Shown here piece by piece: positions 1 to 8,097 of a stretch of DNA of 38,901 nt. The DNA lies in assembly GCA_018241965.1 (NCBI GenBank), contig JAFECS010000049.1, forward strand, positions 10,990 through 49,890, in the 5' to 3' direction. Within the stretch, counting starts at the first letter, position 1, and each line of letters opens with the position of its first letter. Source of the stretch: Pseudomonadota bacterium (lineage in GTDB: Bacteria; Pseudomonadota; Gammaproteobacteria; Berkiellales; Berkiellaceae). The notes below the pieces were generated by a model that saw only the letters and a program-made list of their open reading frames with translations, made no database searches and had not been told where the DNA came from. A program made the translations under genes and the position numbers.

Positions 1-1280
1 ATATAGGCACGGTTGCTATTACTGGGTCGCCCGCTGACCCACATTTTAATGGTGAAGGCGAAGTGATTGAATATGCTGTTAAGATGCACCAATTTCCGCA
101 AGATAATTTGCTTAGCCATTTGGTAGTCAAAAAACAATTAACCAAAGAGATTATTGACAATATCGCTTATCAAACTGCGGCGTTTCACCAAAAAGCAGCG
201 CTATGCCCTCATGATATCAATTTTGGCAACCCAGAAATCGTTTATGAACCGATGGTTGATAATTTCACCGCATTAGCTTCTTTAACCGCATCAAGTCATT
301 ATGTAAAAGAAATCGAACTCATCAAAAACTGGACGCACGCAAAATATCAACAGCTAAGCCCCCTTTTAGCAAGCCGTAAAAAGCATGGTTTTATTCGCGC
401 CACCCATGGTGACTTTCATTTGGGTAATATGGTCATGTGGGAAAATCAACCGCTGATTTTTGATTGTATAGAATTTAATGAAAGCTTTAGGTTTACCGAT
501 GTGATGAATGATGTGAGCTTTTTAGCCATGGATCTTGATCATCATCATCAAAGTGCTTTAAGCAACGCTTTTGTGAATACTTATTTAGAGCAGTCTTGCG
601 ATTATCAAGGCGCCATGCTTTTGGCATTTTATAAATGTTATCGCGCCATGGTGCGTGCTAAAATTTCTGCCATACAATTAGATCAAGTAAACCCACAAAC
701 TGAGCTCTACCAACAATTGCTTAAAAATTTAGATGCTTTTATGAAGTTGGGGTTACGTTATGCAAGTGGTGAAAAACCAAACCTCACCATTACCTATGGA
801 TTATCCGGTTCAGGTAAATCGCTCTATAGCGAGCATTTTGCTCTGCAAGCAGGGGCTATCCGCGTGCGTAGTGATATTATCCGAAAAAATCTTTTTGGCT
901 TGAATACTTCTGAACTCTATACCAAGGAAACTTCGCTTAAAGTGTATAGCAAGCTTCTTGAGATTGCCAAAGAGCTTATTTCGGCTGAGCTTGGCGTGGT
1001 GGTAGATGCCACTTTTTTAAAAGCCGCCCAAAGACAAAGCTTTATTACCCTGGCATCGACATTAAACGTTCCTATTAAAATACTTTGTTTTGATGCGCCA
1101 GTTGATGTATTAAAGAAGCGGATAATGGCAAGGGCAATAACCCAGAAAGATCCCTCTGATGCTGATAGTGAAGTACTAAACCTACAACTTACTGCTATTG
1201 AACCGTTAACAGAGCAAGAAAAGGCTATTGCTACATTCATCCCGGCAGCTGAAATTGAACAATTGATTGAGAATAGATAG
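1..1280 (+). CDS. APH-family phosphotransferase fused to AAA P-loop kinase (5' partial)
   Basis: The reading frame is open from the left edge (first full codon at base 3), so the gene starts outside the window and the GTG at 63 is internal. The first half shows the aminoglycoside-phosphotransferase-like catalytic loop HGDFHLGN followed by IFDCIEF, the usual catalytic Asp and metal-binding Asp. The second half has a Walker A motif, GLSGSGKS, near base 805 and reads as a small P-loop kinase. This two-domain layout is the known 'AAA family ATPase/aminoglycoside phosphotransferase family' protein of about 500 aa; the natural substrate of that family is not established. The motif EYAVKMHQFPQ near the edge is typical of it. 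The stop is TAG at 1278-1280. Family assignment is firm, role is not. Confidence 0.85.
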   Translation, partial: IGTVAITGSPADPHFNGEGEVIEYAVKMHQFPQDNLLSHLVVKKQLTKEIIDNIAYQTAAFHQKAALCPHDINFGNPEIVYEPMVDNFTALASLTASSHYVKEIELIKNWTHAKYQQLSPLLASRKKHGFIRATHGDFHLGNMVMWENQPLIFDCIEFNESFRFTDVMNDVSFLAMDLDHHHQSALSNAFVNTYLEQSCDYQGAMLLAFYKCYRAMVRAKISAIQLDQVNPQTELYQQLLKNLDAFMKLGLRYASGEKPNLTITYGLSGSGKSLYSEHFALQAGAIRVRSDIIRKNLFGLNTSELYTKETSLKVYSKLLEIAKELISAELGVVVDATFLKAAQRQSFITLASTLNVPIKILCFDAPVDVLKKRIMARAITQKDPSDADSEVLNLQLTAIEPLTEQEKAIATFIPAAEIEQLIENR

Positions 1281-1315
1281 TTAGAGTCCTTTAATTTAGG
1301 TTGGCTTATTGAATC

Positions 1316-1339
1316 AATTTTTCAATAGCTGTTTTATCT
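1316..1339 (+). repeat. 24-bp direct repeat, left copy
   Basis: The core aatttttcaatagctgttt is followed by tatct. It matches bases 3820-3843 at 23 of 24 positions in the same orientation. The two copies bracket the minus-strand gene pair 1369-3505. Confidence 0.7.
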
Positions 1340-1368
1340 GTATTAATGGTTGCAAATACAGGATCAGC

Positions 1369-2883
1369 TTATGCAATTTCTAATACAAAAGTAGGTATTT
1401 GGTTTTGCTGTAAAATAGGTTGAAAAGATGCTAAAGGAGCAGCAATTAATGCAAGTGAAAGGGCGGAATTATCCGTAGCATTAATATGTTCAGGTTCAGG
1501 CTGGGATTTTGGAACATTCAAACTATCCAAGAGGGTTTGTAAAGAGTCATCCATCGAATCAATAATTTCTGATAAAATTAGTTTATTTTGGTCTTGGGTA
1601 TTATTTGCTGCATTCTTATTAATTTGCTCCATTGTCCAAATCGCCCCACCGTTTTGATAGCCTGTAGGTGATGGCTGTAAGTACGTTATTAACGATACCC
1701 ACATATAGTTTGGCGAAAGATTAGGTAAAAAACTTTCAGAACAAAAGATATAGGATTGATTATTTACGCTATCATAATAGAAAGTTTTATCAATAAGCGG
1801 GAATTGATCCACAACTTTCATTACGTCAGGATAAGAGGTTGCGCTAACCCATATACCATCAGATGGTATAGTGGCATCAGCGCTAGAAGGCGCTCTCCAC
1901 TCATGAGAATTATCATCCCAGACAAATGCGAACTTGCTTGAGAGAATATCTTCCATATTCATTTCAGTCAATGCAATGTTGTTGGTAGAATCTTGAAAAT
2001 GATCTCCATAAGCAATAAAATTTGCATCAAGAGATGCTATCATACTTTCCCTTTGATTAATTAAAAGATCATATCCGCCTTCTTGCGATAAAACATCGAA
2101 ATATTCATCAAAAACTTTATCGAAATATGCAACTCGTTGCTCGTAATTTGAAAAATCGTAGCTATCAGTAGAGATATATTTATCAAGTATTTTTGCACCA
2201 GATAATTCAATTTTATTTGCAATTAACTTTTCGATAAAATTTGTATCATTTAAAGTTTGTCCTAATGTTTTTTCATCAAGATAAAATGACATCTCATACA
2301 TTGGCTGAACAATATTTTGTTCATGCTGCATGAGAAGCATCGATGATATTTTTAATAATTCAACATTTTCTTGTTGGCTCAATATGTGTTTAATAGTTGC
2401 CATATCATTAGGATTTAAGTTATTTATTACTGCATATTGTTTGGCTTGGTTTTGAATGTCAGTATAGTGTTCAAACGATTTTATAGCTTCAAAGGATATA
2501 TATATTGAATCTGGATCAGACTCTTTTAGCTTATATAACCCTTTTATTCCATAATCTTTATAAATGTAATAAAGAGAAACTACATTATTGTGAATTTTTT
2601 GATTCCCATAAGCAAAACCCAAAGAAAGGTTATTAGTGCTTTCACAATGGTTTAGAACAGGATTGTTAACAAGATCTATAGTCTTCCCAACTTGGATTGA
2701 ACCTATTGTCGCAGCTGAAAACCAAATAAACAAAGGATCATTTTTTGCAATATGATCATAAGAGAGGCTAACCCCACTATTTTTATCATGACCCGAATTG
2801 CCATATTGATTTAAGTAATTCTTAGCCTCTTCTATGTTTGAGAAGAATATTTCTTTAATATTTACTTGATTAAGGTCTTTCAT
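1369..2883 (-). CDS. Orphan 504-aa protein
   Basis: I do not recognise this protein. It has no N-terminal signal peptide or obvious membrane segment. The N-terminal 150 residues are polar with several aromatic residues, the middle (about 150-300) looks helical, and residues about 300-420 are rich in Trp, Tyr and Ser, which suggests a beta-rich fold. A Pro/Glu-rich linker (QPEPEH) precedes a mildly hydrophobic C-terminal tail. An AAGGA-like ribosome site precedes ATG 2883. It lies 31 bp downstream of the exported-protein gene on the same strand, so the two probably form one transcript. Both are AT-rich, and a 24-bp direct repeat flanks the pair, which may mean they arrived as a unit. Coding status looks secure; function is unknown. 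Confidence 0.7.
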   Translation of the reverse strand: MKDLNQVNIKEIFFSNIEEAKNYLNQYGNSGHDKNSGVSLSYDHIAKNDPLFIWFSAATIGSIQVGKTIDLVNNPVLNHCESTNNLSLGFAYGNQKIHNNVVSLYYIYKDYGIKGLYKLKESDPDSIYISFEAIKSFEHYTDIQNQAKQYAVINNLNPNDMATIKHILSQQENVELLKISSMLLMQHEQNIVQPMYEMSFYLDEKTLGQTLNDTNFIEKLIANKIELSGAKILDKYISTDSYDFSNYEQRVAYFDKVFDEYFDVLSQEGGYDLLINQRESMIASLDANFIAYGDHFQDSTNNIALTEMNMEDILSSKFAFVWDDNSHEWRAPSSADATIPSDGIWVSATSYPDVMKVVDQFPLIDKTFYYDSVNNQSYIFCSESFLPNLSPNYMWVSLITYLQPSPTGYQNGGAIWTMEQINKNAANNTQDQNKLILSEIIDSMDDSLQTLLDSLNVPKSQPEPEHINATDNSALSLALIAAPLASFQPILQQNQIPTFVLEIA

Positions 2884-2914
2884 TTGGCAATCCTTCTGCC
2901 ATCATATTAGATTA

Positions 2915-3505
2915 TTATTCTCTAGATTCAACTCGTAATTTAAGCTGAAAAGCATCTTGTTCACGAGGGTGAATTTCTTTTGGTGTTGTCAATTTAATGA
3001 CGCTAAAGAAAACTGTATAATGCTGAAGCTCGTACTTGCTGATTAGCTCAGATTCCTCATTTTCAAAATGCTCTGGAGTTAATTTATTCAAATCAAACTC
3101 ATCTGAATGGATAGCTAAATCTTTTATCGGCTTTAATGCTTCTTTTGTCTGATTAATTTTCTCTATTAACTTAGGCAAGGTTAGCCAATGATTAGTTGGT
3201 CGAAAATACAATTTAACCTCTTTAAAACTCTTATCAAAAAATAAAAAACTCTCTTCCATTGCTGGAATTACGATTTTTTGCTTTTCCCCAAGAATTACAA
3301 CATCAAATTTGCCTTGGCCATGATAGCTATACTCAGAATTTTTATGCAGCTTTATAGAAGATTCACTTAGCACCATTTCTGGAGAATACTCATAACTAAG
3401 TACCAATGTTTTTTTACTATCCATATTAGGCTCGCTCTGATTTGCTAAAGCTGAGAAACAAAAAGTCGTAATTAAAATTGCTACAATCTTTTTGAACTTA
3501 TGCAT
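2915..3505 (-). CDS. Exported orphan protein (signal peptide)
   Basis: From ATG 3505 the product has 196 aa and begins MHKFKK, then a hydrophobic stretch IVAILITTFCF and a likely cleavage site SALA, a standard Sec signal peptide. A GGAGAG ribosome site about 6 bases upstream favours this start over the in-frame ATG at 3526, which would put seven extra residues before the signal. The mature part is a polar domain of about 175 aa with alternating hydrophobic residues and no cysteines, presumably periplasmic or secreted. I do not recognise a family. It is first in a two-gene unit with the 504-aa gene downstream. Confidence 0.75.
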   Translation of the reverse strand: MHKFKKIVAILITTFCFSALANQSEPNMDSKKTLVLSYEYSPEMVLSESSIKLHKNSEYSYHGQGKFDVVILGEKQKIVIPAMEESFLFFDKSFKEVKLYFRPTNHWLTLPKLIEKINQTKEALKPIKDLAIHSDEFDLNKLTPEHFENEESELISKYELQHYTVFFSVIKLTTPKEIHPREQDAFQLKLRVESRE

Positions 3506-3933
3506 GCAAACTCTCCAAATCTTCACTTTAAGAGATGTTGGTTATTAAACTTCAACTTAATAATTAAGCTAAATATATAATTAGACAACATCTAAACATA
3601 TAATTACGTGTTTAAGAATAATATATTAACTAAGTATAATATAGTTAAATTTAATAAAAATTATCTTTGTTATGTTTTTTAAATGAAATAAAAAACTACT
3701 GTAATAAACAATATTTTTAATTTTTATCAACTAATCAAGGTGGGATATCAAATTATGCAATATTGCATATATAATCGACATTGTTGAGACAATTATAACT
3801 GTGCAAATATTTCAGGATTAATTTTTCAATAGCTGTTTGATCTTTCGCAGAAATTCTTATACTGCATATAAGAGATATAATTGTTGTTCAAAAATCGAAT
3901 AATTGAGAATCGAAAATCGAACTCACGGTGATA
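3506..3933. other. AT-rich intergenic region without a gene
   Basis: About 430 bases lie between the divergent exported-protein gene and the first hipBA palindrome, with no convincing coding frame. The stretch is very AT-rich. It holds an inverted repeat, TTAACTA at 3626-3632 with TAGTTAA at 3642-3648, the right copy of the 24-bp repeat at 3820-3843, and repeated aatcga words near 3894-3920. The minus-strand promoter for 3505 should lie in its left part, but I could not fix it. Confidence 0.5.
3820..3843 (+). repeat. 24-bp direct repeat, right copy
   Basis: It has the same 19-base core as 1316-1339, followed by gatct instead of tatct. It sits on the far side of the 1369-3505 gene pair. Confidence 0.7.
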
Positions 3934-3947
3934 TTCCCGATCGGGAA
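3934..3947. promoter_or_regulatory. hipBA operator-like palindrome 1
   Basis: TTCCCGATCGGGAA is a perfect 14-base palindrome centred at 3940.5. It is the most distal of three copies upstream of hipB and the probable binding site of the HipB dimer. Confidence 0.7.
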
Positions 3948-3981
3948 CTTTTCGCCATTTTCTTCATAGATTTCCCCCGCA

Positions 3982-3997
3982 GTTCCCGATCGGGAAC
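3982..3997. promoter_or_regulatory. hipBA operator-like palindrome 2
   Basis: GTTCCCGATCGGGAAC is a perfect 16-base palindrome centred at 3989.5, exactly 49 bp from copy 1. It lies just upstream of the expected -35 region. Confidence 0.75.
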
Positions 3998-4021
3998 ATT
4001 TTCTTGATTTCTTTTAAAAAA

Positions 4022-4030
4022 TGGTATAAT
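4022..4030 (+). promoter_or_regulatory. Extended -10 promoter element of hipBA
   Basis: TGGTATAAT carries a consensus -10 hexamer (4025-4030) with an upstream TGn extension. The best -35 candidate is the weak TTCTTG at 4001-4006 (18-bp spacer). Transcription would begin near 4037, inside palindrome 3, about 26 bases before hipB. Confidence 0.65.
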
Positions 4031-4046
4031 ATTACCGAGCGGGAAC
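4031..4046. promoter_or_regulatory. hipBA operator-like palindrome 3 (imperfect)
   Basis: ATTACCGAGCGGGAAC differs from palindrome 2 at three positions. Its centre at 4038.5 is again exactly 49 bp on. It covers the expected transcription start, so a bound HipB would block the promoter directly. Confidence 0.65.
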
Positions 4047-4062
4047 ATGGAAAAATAAGATT

Positions 4063-4278
4063 ATGTACCACACGCCTGAAGATATTGGAAAAATAATACA
4101 AACAACGCGCAAAAAGCTGGGGCTAACACAAAAAGATCTCGCTTTAACTTCGGGAACTGGTCTTCGGTTTATTATTGAGCTCGAGAAAGGTAAAAGCACA
4201 TGCCAACTCGGAAAAGTTTTAACCGTATTACGTACCTTGGGAATAAAATTGAATTTCGATTTACCTCCATTAGAGTAA
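4063..4278 (+). CDS. hipB: HipB-like antitoxin, XRE-family HTH
   Basis: This 71-aa protein is one Cro/CI-type helix-turn-helix domain (residues about 7-60, with RKKLGLTQKDLALTSG and the turn into the recognition helix). It ends soon after the DNA-binding domain (LNFDLPPLE). In type II HipBA systems HipB binds HipA, neutralises it and represses the operon. The hipA gene follows 7 bp downstream in the same direction, and three palindromes with an overlapping -10 box lie upstream, which fits autoregulation. The ribosome site before ATG 4063 is weak, so the short leader may limit expression. Family is clear from sequence and context. Confidence 0.9.
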   Translation: MYHTPEDIGKIIQTTRKKLGLTQKDLALTSGTGLRFIIELEKGKSTCQLGKVLTVLRTLGIKLNFDLPPLE

Positions 4279-4285
4279 TTGTATT

Positions 4286-5512
4286 ATGCGAAAATTGGCA
4301 GTTTATTTTCATAGAGAATTTGTCGGAGAATTGGTCCAAGAAACAGATGGTAAGTTGAAATTCACTTATCTTTCCGAATGGCTAAATAATCCAAATGCAA
4401 TCCCTTTATCCTATTCTCTTCCTCTTAGCGCAACACCATTTGATCATAAACTATGCCAAGGATTCTTTGGTGGGCTGCTACCAGAATCACTACAAAGGGA
4501 GTTAATTGCCAAAAACTTGGGAATTAGTCCTCGAAATGATTTTGCAATGTTGGAAAAAATCGGGGGAGAGTGCGCAGGTGCTATCACTTTTATTCCTGCT
4601 GGGGAAAAATTAAATAACACTCACTATCATTATCAAACACTTAAAGACAAAGAATTAGCTGAAATTTTACGTGTTTTACCTCGACGGCCATTACTACTAG
4701 GAATGGAAGGAATAAGGCTTTCTCTTGCTGGCGTTCAAGATAAAATTGCCGTTAAAGTGGCACAAGGCCAAATTGCTTTACCGCTAGAGGGTGCCCCCAG
4801 CACACACATTTTAAAACCCGCCATCGACCACTTTGCTGACATCGTCTACAATGAAGCTTTTTGCCTACAATTAGCTGAAAAAATTGGACTTTCAGTGGCC
4901 AAAGCAGCAATTCACACCGTTGAAGAAATAAATTACCTATTGATAGAACGCTACGATCGAATAGTAAAAAATGATGGCACTATTGAACGTCTCCATCAAG
5001 AAGATTTTTGTCAAGCATTGGGGATCTCTTCAGTGATGAAGTATCAAAACGAAGGGGGGCCTTCTCTTAAGCAGTGTTTTAAACTTTTGCGTGAAGTTTC
5101 GACTACTCCTGCATTAGATCTAAGAACATTTTTAGATGCTGTTATTTTTAATTTTATCATAGGTAACCATGATGCTCATGGAAAAAATTTCTCCCTTCTT
5201 TATCAACGGAAACAAATTCGCCTATCTCCTCTTTATGACTTAGTATCTACAATTTATTATCCTGAACTATCAACTAAGATGGCCATGAAAATTGGTAGTA
5301 AATATCAATCCCAGGAAGTTTTACCACGCCATTTTGAGCAAATGGCTGAGGAAGTGGGTCTGGCTATACCTTTAGTACGTGGACGAGTATCTGAGTTGAT
5401 ACATAATGTAAATACTACACTCAAGGAATGGGAAATAAAAAACCCAACCATTATTAATATAGCGGGCTCTATTGAGAGAAGGGTTGCTAAGTTAATAAAA
5501 ACCTTTGGGTGA
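4286..5512 (+). CDS. hipA: HipA-family toxin, Ser/Thr kinase
   Basis: The 408-aa length is close to that of canonical HipA. The N-terminal domain (about 1-105) precedes the kinase core. The autophosphorylation loop reads IRLSLAGVQ (143-151, Ser146 in the place of the regulatory serine). The ATP-side motif is STHILKP (172-178, Lys177), the catalytic motif GNHDAHGKN (293-301, Asp296) and the metal-binding motif LSPLYDL (Asp318). All key residues are present, so the toxin should be an active kinase. E. coli HipA phosphorylates glutamyl-tRNA synthetase; the target here cannot be read from sequence. It is co-transcribed with hipB. The convergent sfsA ends only 3 bp away with no visible terminator between them. 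Confidence 0.92.
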   Translation: MRKLAVYFHREFVGELVQETDGKLKFTYLSEWLNNPNAIPLSYSLPLSATPFDHKLCQGFFGGLLPESLQRELIAKNLGISPRNDFAMLEKIGGECAGAITFIPAGEKLNNTHYHYQTLKDKELAEILRVLPRRPLLLGMEGIRLSLAGVQDKIAVKVAQGQIALPLEGAPSTHILKPAIDHFADIVYNEAFCLQLAEKIGLSVAKAAIHTVEEINYLLIERYDRIVKNDGTIERLHQEDFCQALGISSVMKYQNEGGPSLKQCFKLLREVSTTPALDLRTFLDAVIFNFIIGNHDAHGKNFSLLYQRKQIRLSPLYDLVSTIYYPELSTKMAMKIGSKYQSQEVLPRHFEQMAEEVGLAIPLVRGRVSELIHNVNTTLKEWEIKNPTIINIAGSIERRVAKLIKTFG

Positions 5513-5515
5513 AAT

Positions 5516-6262
5516 TTATAATCTTGAAGAACAGATCATTCTCGCAGGAATCACCACTTCAACCGGTTGAGCAATAGACATTTCTTTTAAACTAATATCC
5601 ACGCGATACGCAAAAATTTCCACGCCTGCAATCGTCGCTTGGCGTAATAAACTACCATATTTGGGATCAATATGATCAGCCGGAAATAATCTTTCGATGC
5701 CGGTATGTTGTACACAATAAAGGAGCACTGCTCGATAACCGTTTTCTTTTGCGTGAATGAGTGCTTTAAGTTGTTGCACCCCTTTTTCGGTAGGGGCATC
5801 TGGGAAAAACCCACGATGAATTTCATCACCCAAAGTCACATTGTTAATGTGAACAAAACAGCTGGGTTTATTATCTTGGGGCATCGGCGGGCAAAGTGAG
5901 ATATCAAATGCATATTCACCTAAAGTATTAGGTGCCACATTCAAATGCGCATATCCTTGCAGCTCGGTTATCACCCCATTCTCGATGGCTTCTTTAATGA
6001 GATCGGTAGAATTTTGTGTATTTACACAGACTAAATGTCCACCATCCACTTCAACCAGCTCCCAGGTATCTGGGAATTTTCTTCTGGGATTAGGCGAGTG
6101 GGAGAACCAAACACGGCTCCCCAAGGTATCGCAGCCAGTCATGGTGCCCATATTAGGGCAATAAATGACCCGATGTTCTTGGTTATTCACTACAATTTCT
6201 GCGAGAAATCGCTTATATCTCTTGAGCAGAACTGCTTGTGTTAACGGGCTTGCAAATTCCAT
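5516..6262 (-). CDS. sfsA: SfsA family protein with altered active-site motif
   Basis: At 248 aa this matches the SfsA family (234 aa in E. coli), historically called sugar fermentation stimulation protein. Recognisable blocks are YCPNMGTMTGC (34-44), RKFPDTWEL (61-69), NVTLGDE (141-147), FFPDAPTEKG (152-161) and the C-terminal IDPKYGSLLRQA. The family fold is grouped with PD-(D/E)XK nucleases. The usual E-x-K before NVTL is replaced here by His138 and Asn140, although Asp120 remains, so a nuclease-type activity may be lost. The first block also reads NMGTM where NTGPM/NTGSM is usual. The ribosome site before ATG 6262 is poor. The family is certain; the biochemical role is unclear even for intact members. 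Confidence 0.88.
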   Translation of the reverse strand: MEFASPLTQAVLLKRYKRFLAEIVVNNQEHRVIYCPNMGTMTGCDTLGSRVWFSHSPNPRRKFPDTWELVEVDGGHLVCVNTQNSTDLIKEAIENGVITELQGYAHLNVAPNTLGEYAFDISLCPPMPQDNKPSCFVHINNVTLGDEIHRGFFPDAPTEKGVQQLKALIHAKENGYRAVLLYCVQHTGIERLFPADHIDPKYGSLLRQATIAGVEIFAYRVDISLKEMSIAQPVEVVIPARMICSSRL

Positions 6263-6591
6263 GTTAGCACCAAACTCATTATTTTTACCTTTTCCTACCT
6301 ATAATAGTCGGACAGTTGACTGATAAAGTTAAGCTAAAAATGAGATTTAAATGCTTTAGTGCAAAAAAATGTCTAATTTCCTACTTGGTTAATCGTAAAG
6401 TGGCGGGTAGCCAAAGGATTCTTTTACGTGTATATTCGCACCCTCAGTGTAAGGAAGCACTATTTCTAGGGATCTGACTTATCTACACTCTTTTAAAGAA
6501 TGTGGAACTTTTTAAAAGCATTGAAGTTCAAACTAGAAATAAGATAGATTTGAATCTTACCTGGACGTATTTACGTCGGGAGGAGGAAGCC
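6263..6591. other. Intergenic region upstream of dksA
   Basis: These 329 bases separate divergent sfsA and dksA. A TATTAT on the minus strand (6301-6306) could serve sfsA. No convincing promoter pair for dksA, tRNA or terminator was seen. An in-frame GTG at 6502 lies here, but it has no ribosome site. Confidence 0.4.
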
Positions 6592-7092
6592 ATGTCAGCC
6601 GATACCAATAGCAACATAACGAAGAAAAAATCAAACGTGAAGGCAACAACGCAAGGAAGCAATCCCACCACAGCGCAGACATTATTGTCTTACGGTGTAA
6701 AACCTTACGAGCCTAAAAAAGACGAAGAATATATGAGCAAAGCTCAATTAGAGCATTTTAGAAAGTTGCTCAATATTTGGAAAACGGCTCTTTTGCAAGG
6801 TGGCGATGAAACAATTCATGATCTTAAAGAGCTCGCTGAAGTTCCTGCCGATGTTAGTGACCAAGCAACCTTAGAAGAAACTTTTGCTTTGCGGTTACGC
6901 GCCAGAGACAGAGAACATAAGCTCATCAATAAAATTGATGAATCCATAAGAGCCATTGATAGTGGTGATTATGGCTATTGCGAAGAATGCGGTATTGAAA
7001 TTGGCATTCGTCGCTTAGAAGCAAGGCCTACAGCTACTTTATGCATAGATTGCAAAACGCTTGCTGAAGTTCGTGAAAAACAAGGACGCTAA
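6592..7092 (+). CDS. dksA: RNA polymerase-binding transcription factor DksA
   Basis: From ATG 6592 the product has 166 aa (E. coli DksA: 151). A strong AGGAGGA ribosome site just upstream favours this start over the GTG at 6502, which would add 30 residues with no family match. A low-complexity N-terminus of about 40 residues precedes the coiled-coil hairpin. Its tip holds Asp87, Asp90 and Ala92, the equivalents of the E. coli residues needed at the polymerase secondary channel. The four-Cys zinc finger is CEEC/CIDC (130, 133, 151, 154), followed by KTLAEVREKQ. DksA acts with ppGpp on rRNA and amino-acid promoters. In Legionella-type organisms it helps control the switch to the transmissive phase. 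It probably shares a transcript with the nitroreductase 37 bp downstream. Confidence 0.96.
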   Translation: MSADTNSNITKKKSNVKATTQGSNPTTAQTLLSYGVKPYEPKKDEEYMSKAQLEHFRKLLNIWKTALLQGGDETIHDLKELAEVPADVSDQATLEETFALRLRARDREHKLINKIDESIRAIDSGDYGYCEECGIEIGIRRLEARPTATLCIDCKTLAEVREKQGR

Positions 7093-7129
7093 TTTACCCA
7101 CGTCAACAGAATTAAAGGTGATCGACGCT

Positions 7130-7777
7130 ATGCGCGATCGCCGCTCTGTGCGCGCGTTTCTCGATAAACCTGTTCCTGAAGAGATCCTCCATCATATTCT
7201 TGAAGCGGCACGTTTTGCGCCATCGGGCGTGAATACACAACCTTGGCAGGTAGCTGTTTTAGGCCCAAATCATCGTGAAAAAATTTCCAAAGCCATTATC
7301 GAGGCTAGGGATAATAATGTACCTGAAAATCCAGACTATCAATATTATCCGACAGAATGGGTAGAGCCTTATAAAAGCCGGCGCAAAGCTTGTGGCTTAG
7401 CGTTATATGGCGCCTTGAATATCCAAATAGATGAAAAAGAAAAACGAAAAGTTCAATGGTACAAAAATTATTACTTTTTTTATGCGCCAATTGCGCTCAT
7501 TTTTTATTTGGATGCGCATTTGTGTAAAGGATCCTGGATGGACATGGGTATGTTTATTCAAAATGTCATGTTAGCAGCAAGGGGTTTTGGTCTAGAGACT
7601 TGCCCGCAAGCCGCTTTAGCAGAATACCCTGATATTATCCGTACCCATTTGAATCTTCCTAAAACCAAACATATTGTTTGTGGGATGGCGTTGGGGTATG
7701 CAGACTGGGCTCACCCGGTGAATCAATATCGCACGGCCAGGGAAGACATTAGCCAAATTATGGTGAAGTATGACTAA
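7130..7777 (+). CDS. Nitroreductase family FMN oxidoreductase
   Basis: The 215-aa product begins MRDRRSVRAFLDKPVP, the classical N-terminus of the family in which Arg residues bind FMN phosphate. It continues with the family block ARFAPSGVNTQPWQ. A glycine-rich segment ARGFGLETCPQAAL and GMALGYAD complete the FMN site. Start choice: ATG 7130 has AAAGGTG about 9 bases upstream; earlier in-frame TTG (7061) and GTG (7118) codons would overlap or crowd dksA and add no family sequence. It overlaps the next gene by 8 bp (ATGACTAA), so the two are translationally coupled. Substrates of such enzymes (nitroaromatics, quinones) cannot be predicted. Confidence 0.88.
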   Translation: MRDRRSVRAFLDKPVPEEILHHILEAARFAPSGVNTQPWQVAVLGPNHREKISKAIIEARDNNVPENPDYQYYPTEWVEPYKSRRKACGLALYGALNIQIDEKEKRKVQWYKNYYFFYAPIALIFYLDAHLCKGSWMDMGMFIQNVMLAARGFGLETCPQAALAEYPDIIRTHLNLPKTKHIVCGMALGYADWAHPVNQYRTAREDISQIMVKYD

Positions 7778-8060
7778 ACTCTATTTTACCCTTTTATTCA
7801 TGCTTGTTGCTTTGGGTAGTTTAATTTATAGCAGTTTTGAGATTGTCGGGGCGGTGGGACCTGGCCTTTTATATACGCAATTTATCACGCTGTTTGGTTG
7901 TTATGCCCTTTTAGGCATTGGCGTAGGCATACCCATTGTATTTTTGGCTACGGTGTTGGGTTGGGTGCAATTTGTGTTGTTGCTAAGTGGTAATTTAGAC
8001 CCTCATATTGCTAAAGAAAGTTTTTGGGGTGTGCTAAAAACTATGTTTAGTAAACTGTAA
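7770..8060 (+). CDS. Small membrane protein
   Basis: This 96-aa, strongly hydrophobic protein has a first membrane segment at about 4-28 and one or two more between about 36 and 75 (FITLFGCYALLGIGVGIPIVFLATVLGWVQFVLLL as two helices or a hairpin). The tail is short and basic (KTMFSKL). Its ATG lies inside the end of the nitroreductase gene, so it is probably made by translational coupling and may work with that enzyme, but no family is recognised. No terminator is seen in the 37 bases before the convergent gene. Confidence 0.7.
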   Translation: MTKLYFTLLFMLVALGSLIYSSFEIVGAVGPGLLYTQFITLFGCYALLGIGVGIPIVFLATVLGWVQFVLLLSGNLDPHIAKESFWGVLKTMFSKL

Positions 8061-8097
8061 ATGAAGCAAAAAAATATTGAGCTTTGATTTTGAAATT

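Noticed and set aside
6316..6344. TTGACT as a -35 for dksA
   Set aside because: No -10 at an acceptable spacing.
6502..6591. GTG at 6502 as the dksA start
   Set aside because: No ribosome site, and the extra 30 residues do not match DksA; ATG 6592 has AGGAGGA just upstream.
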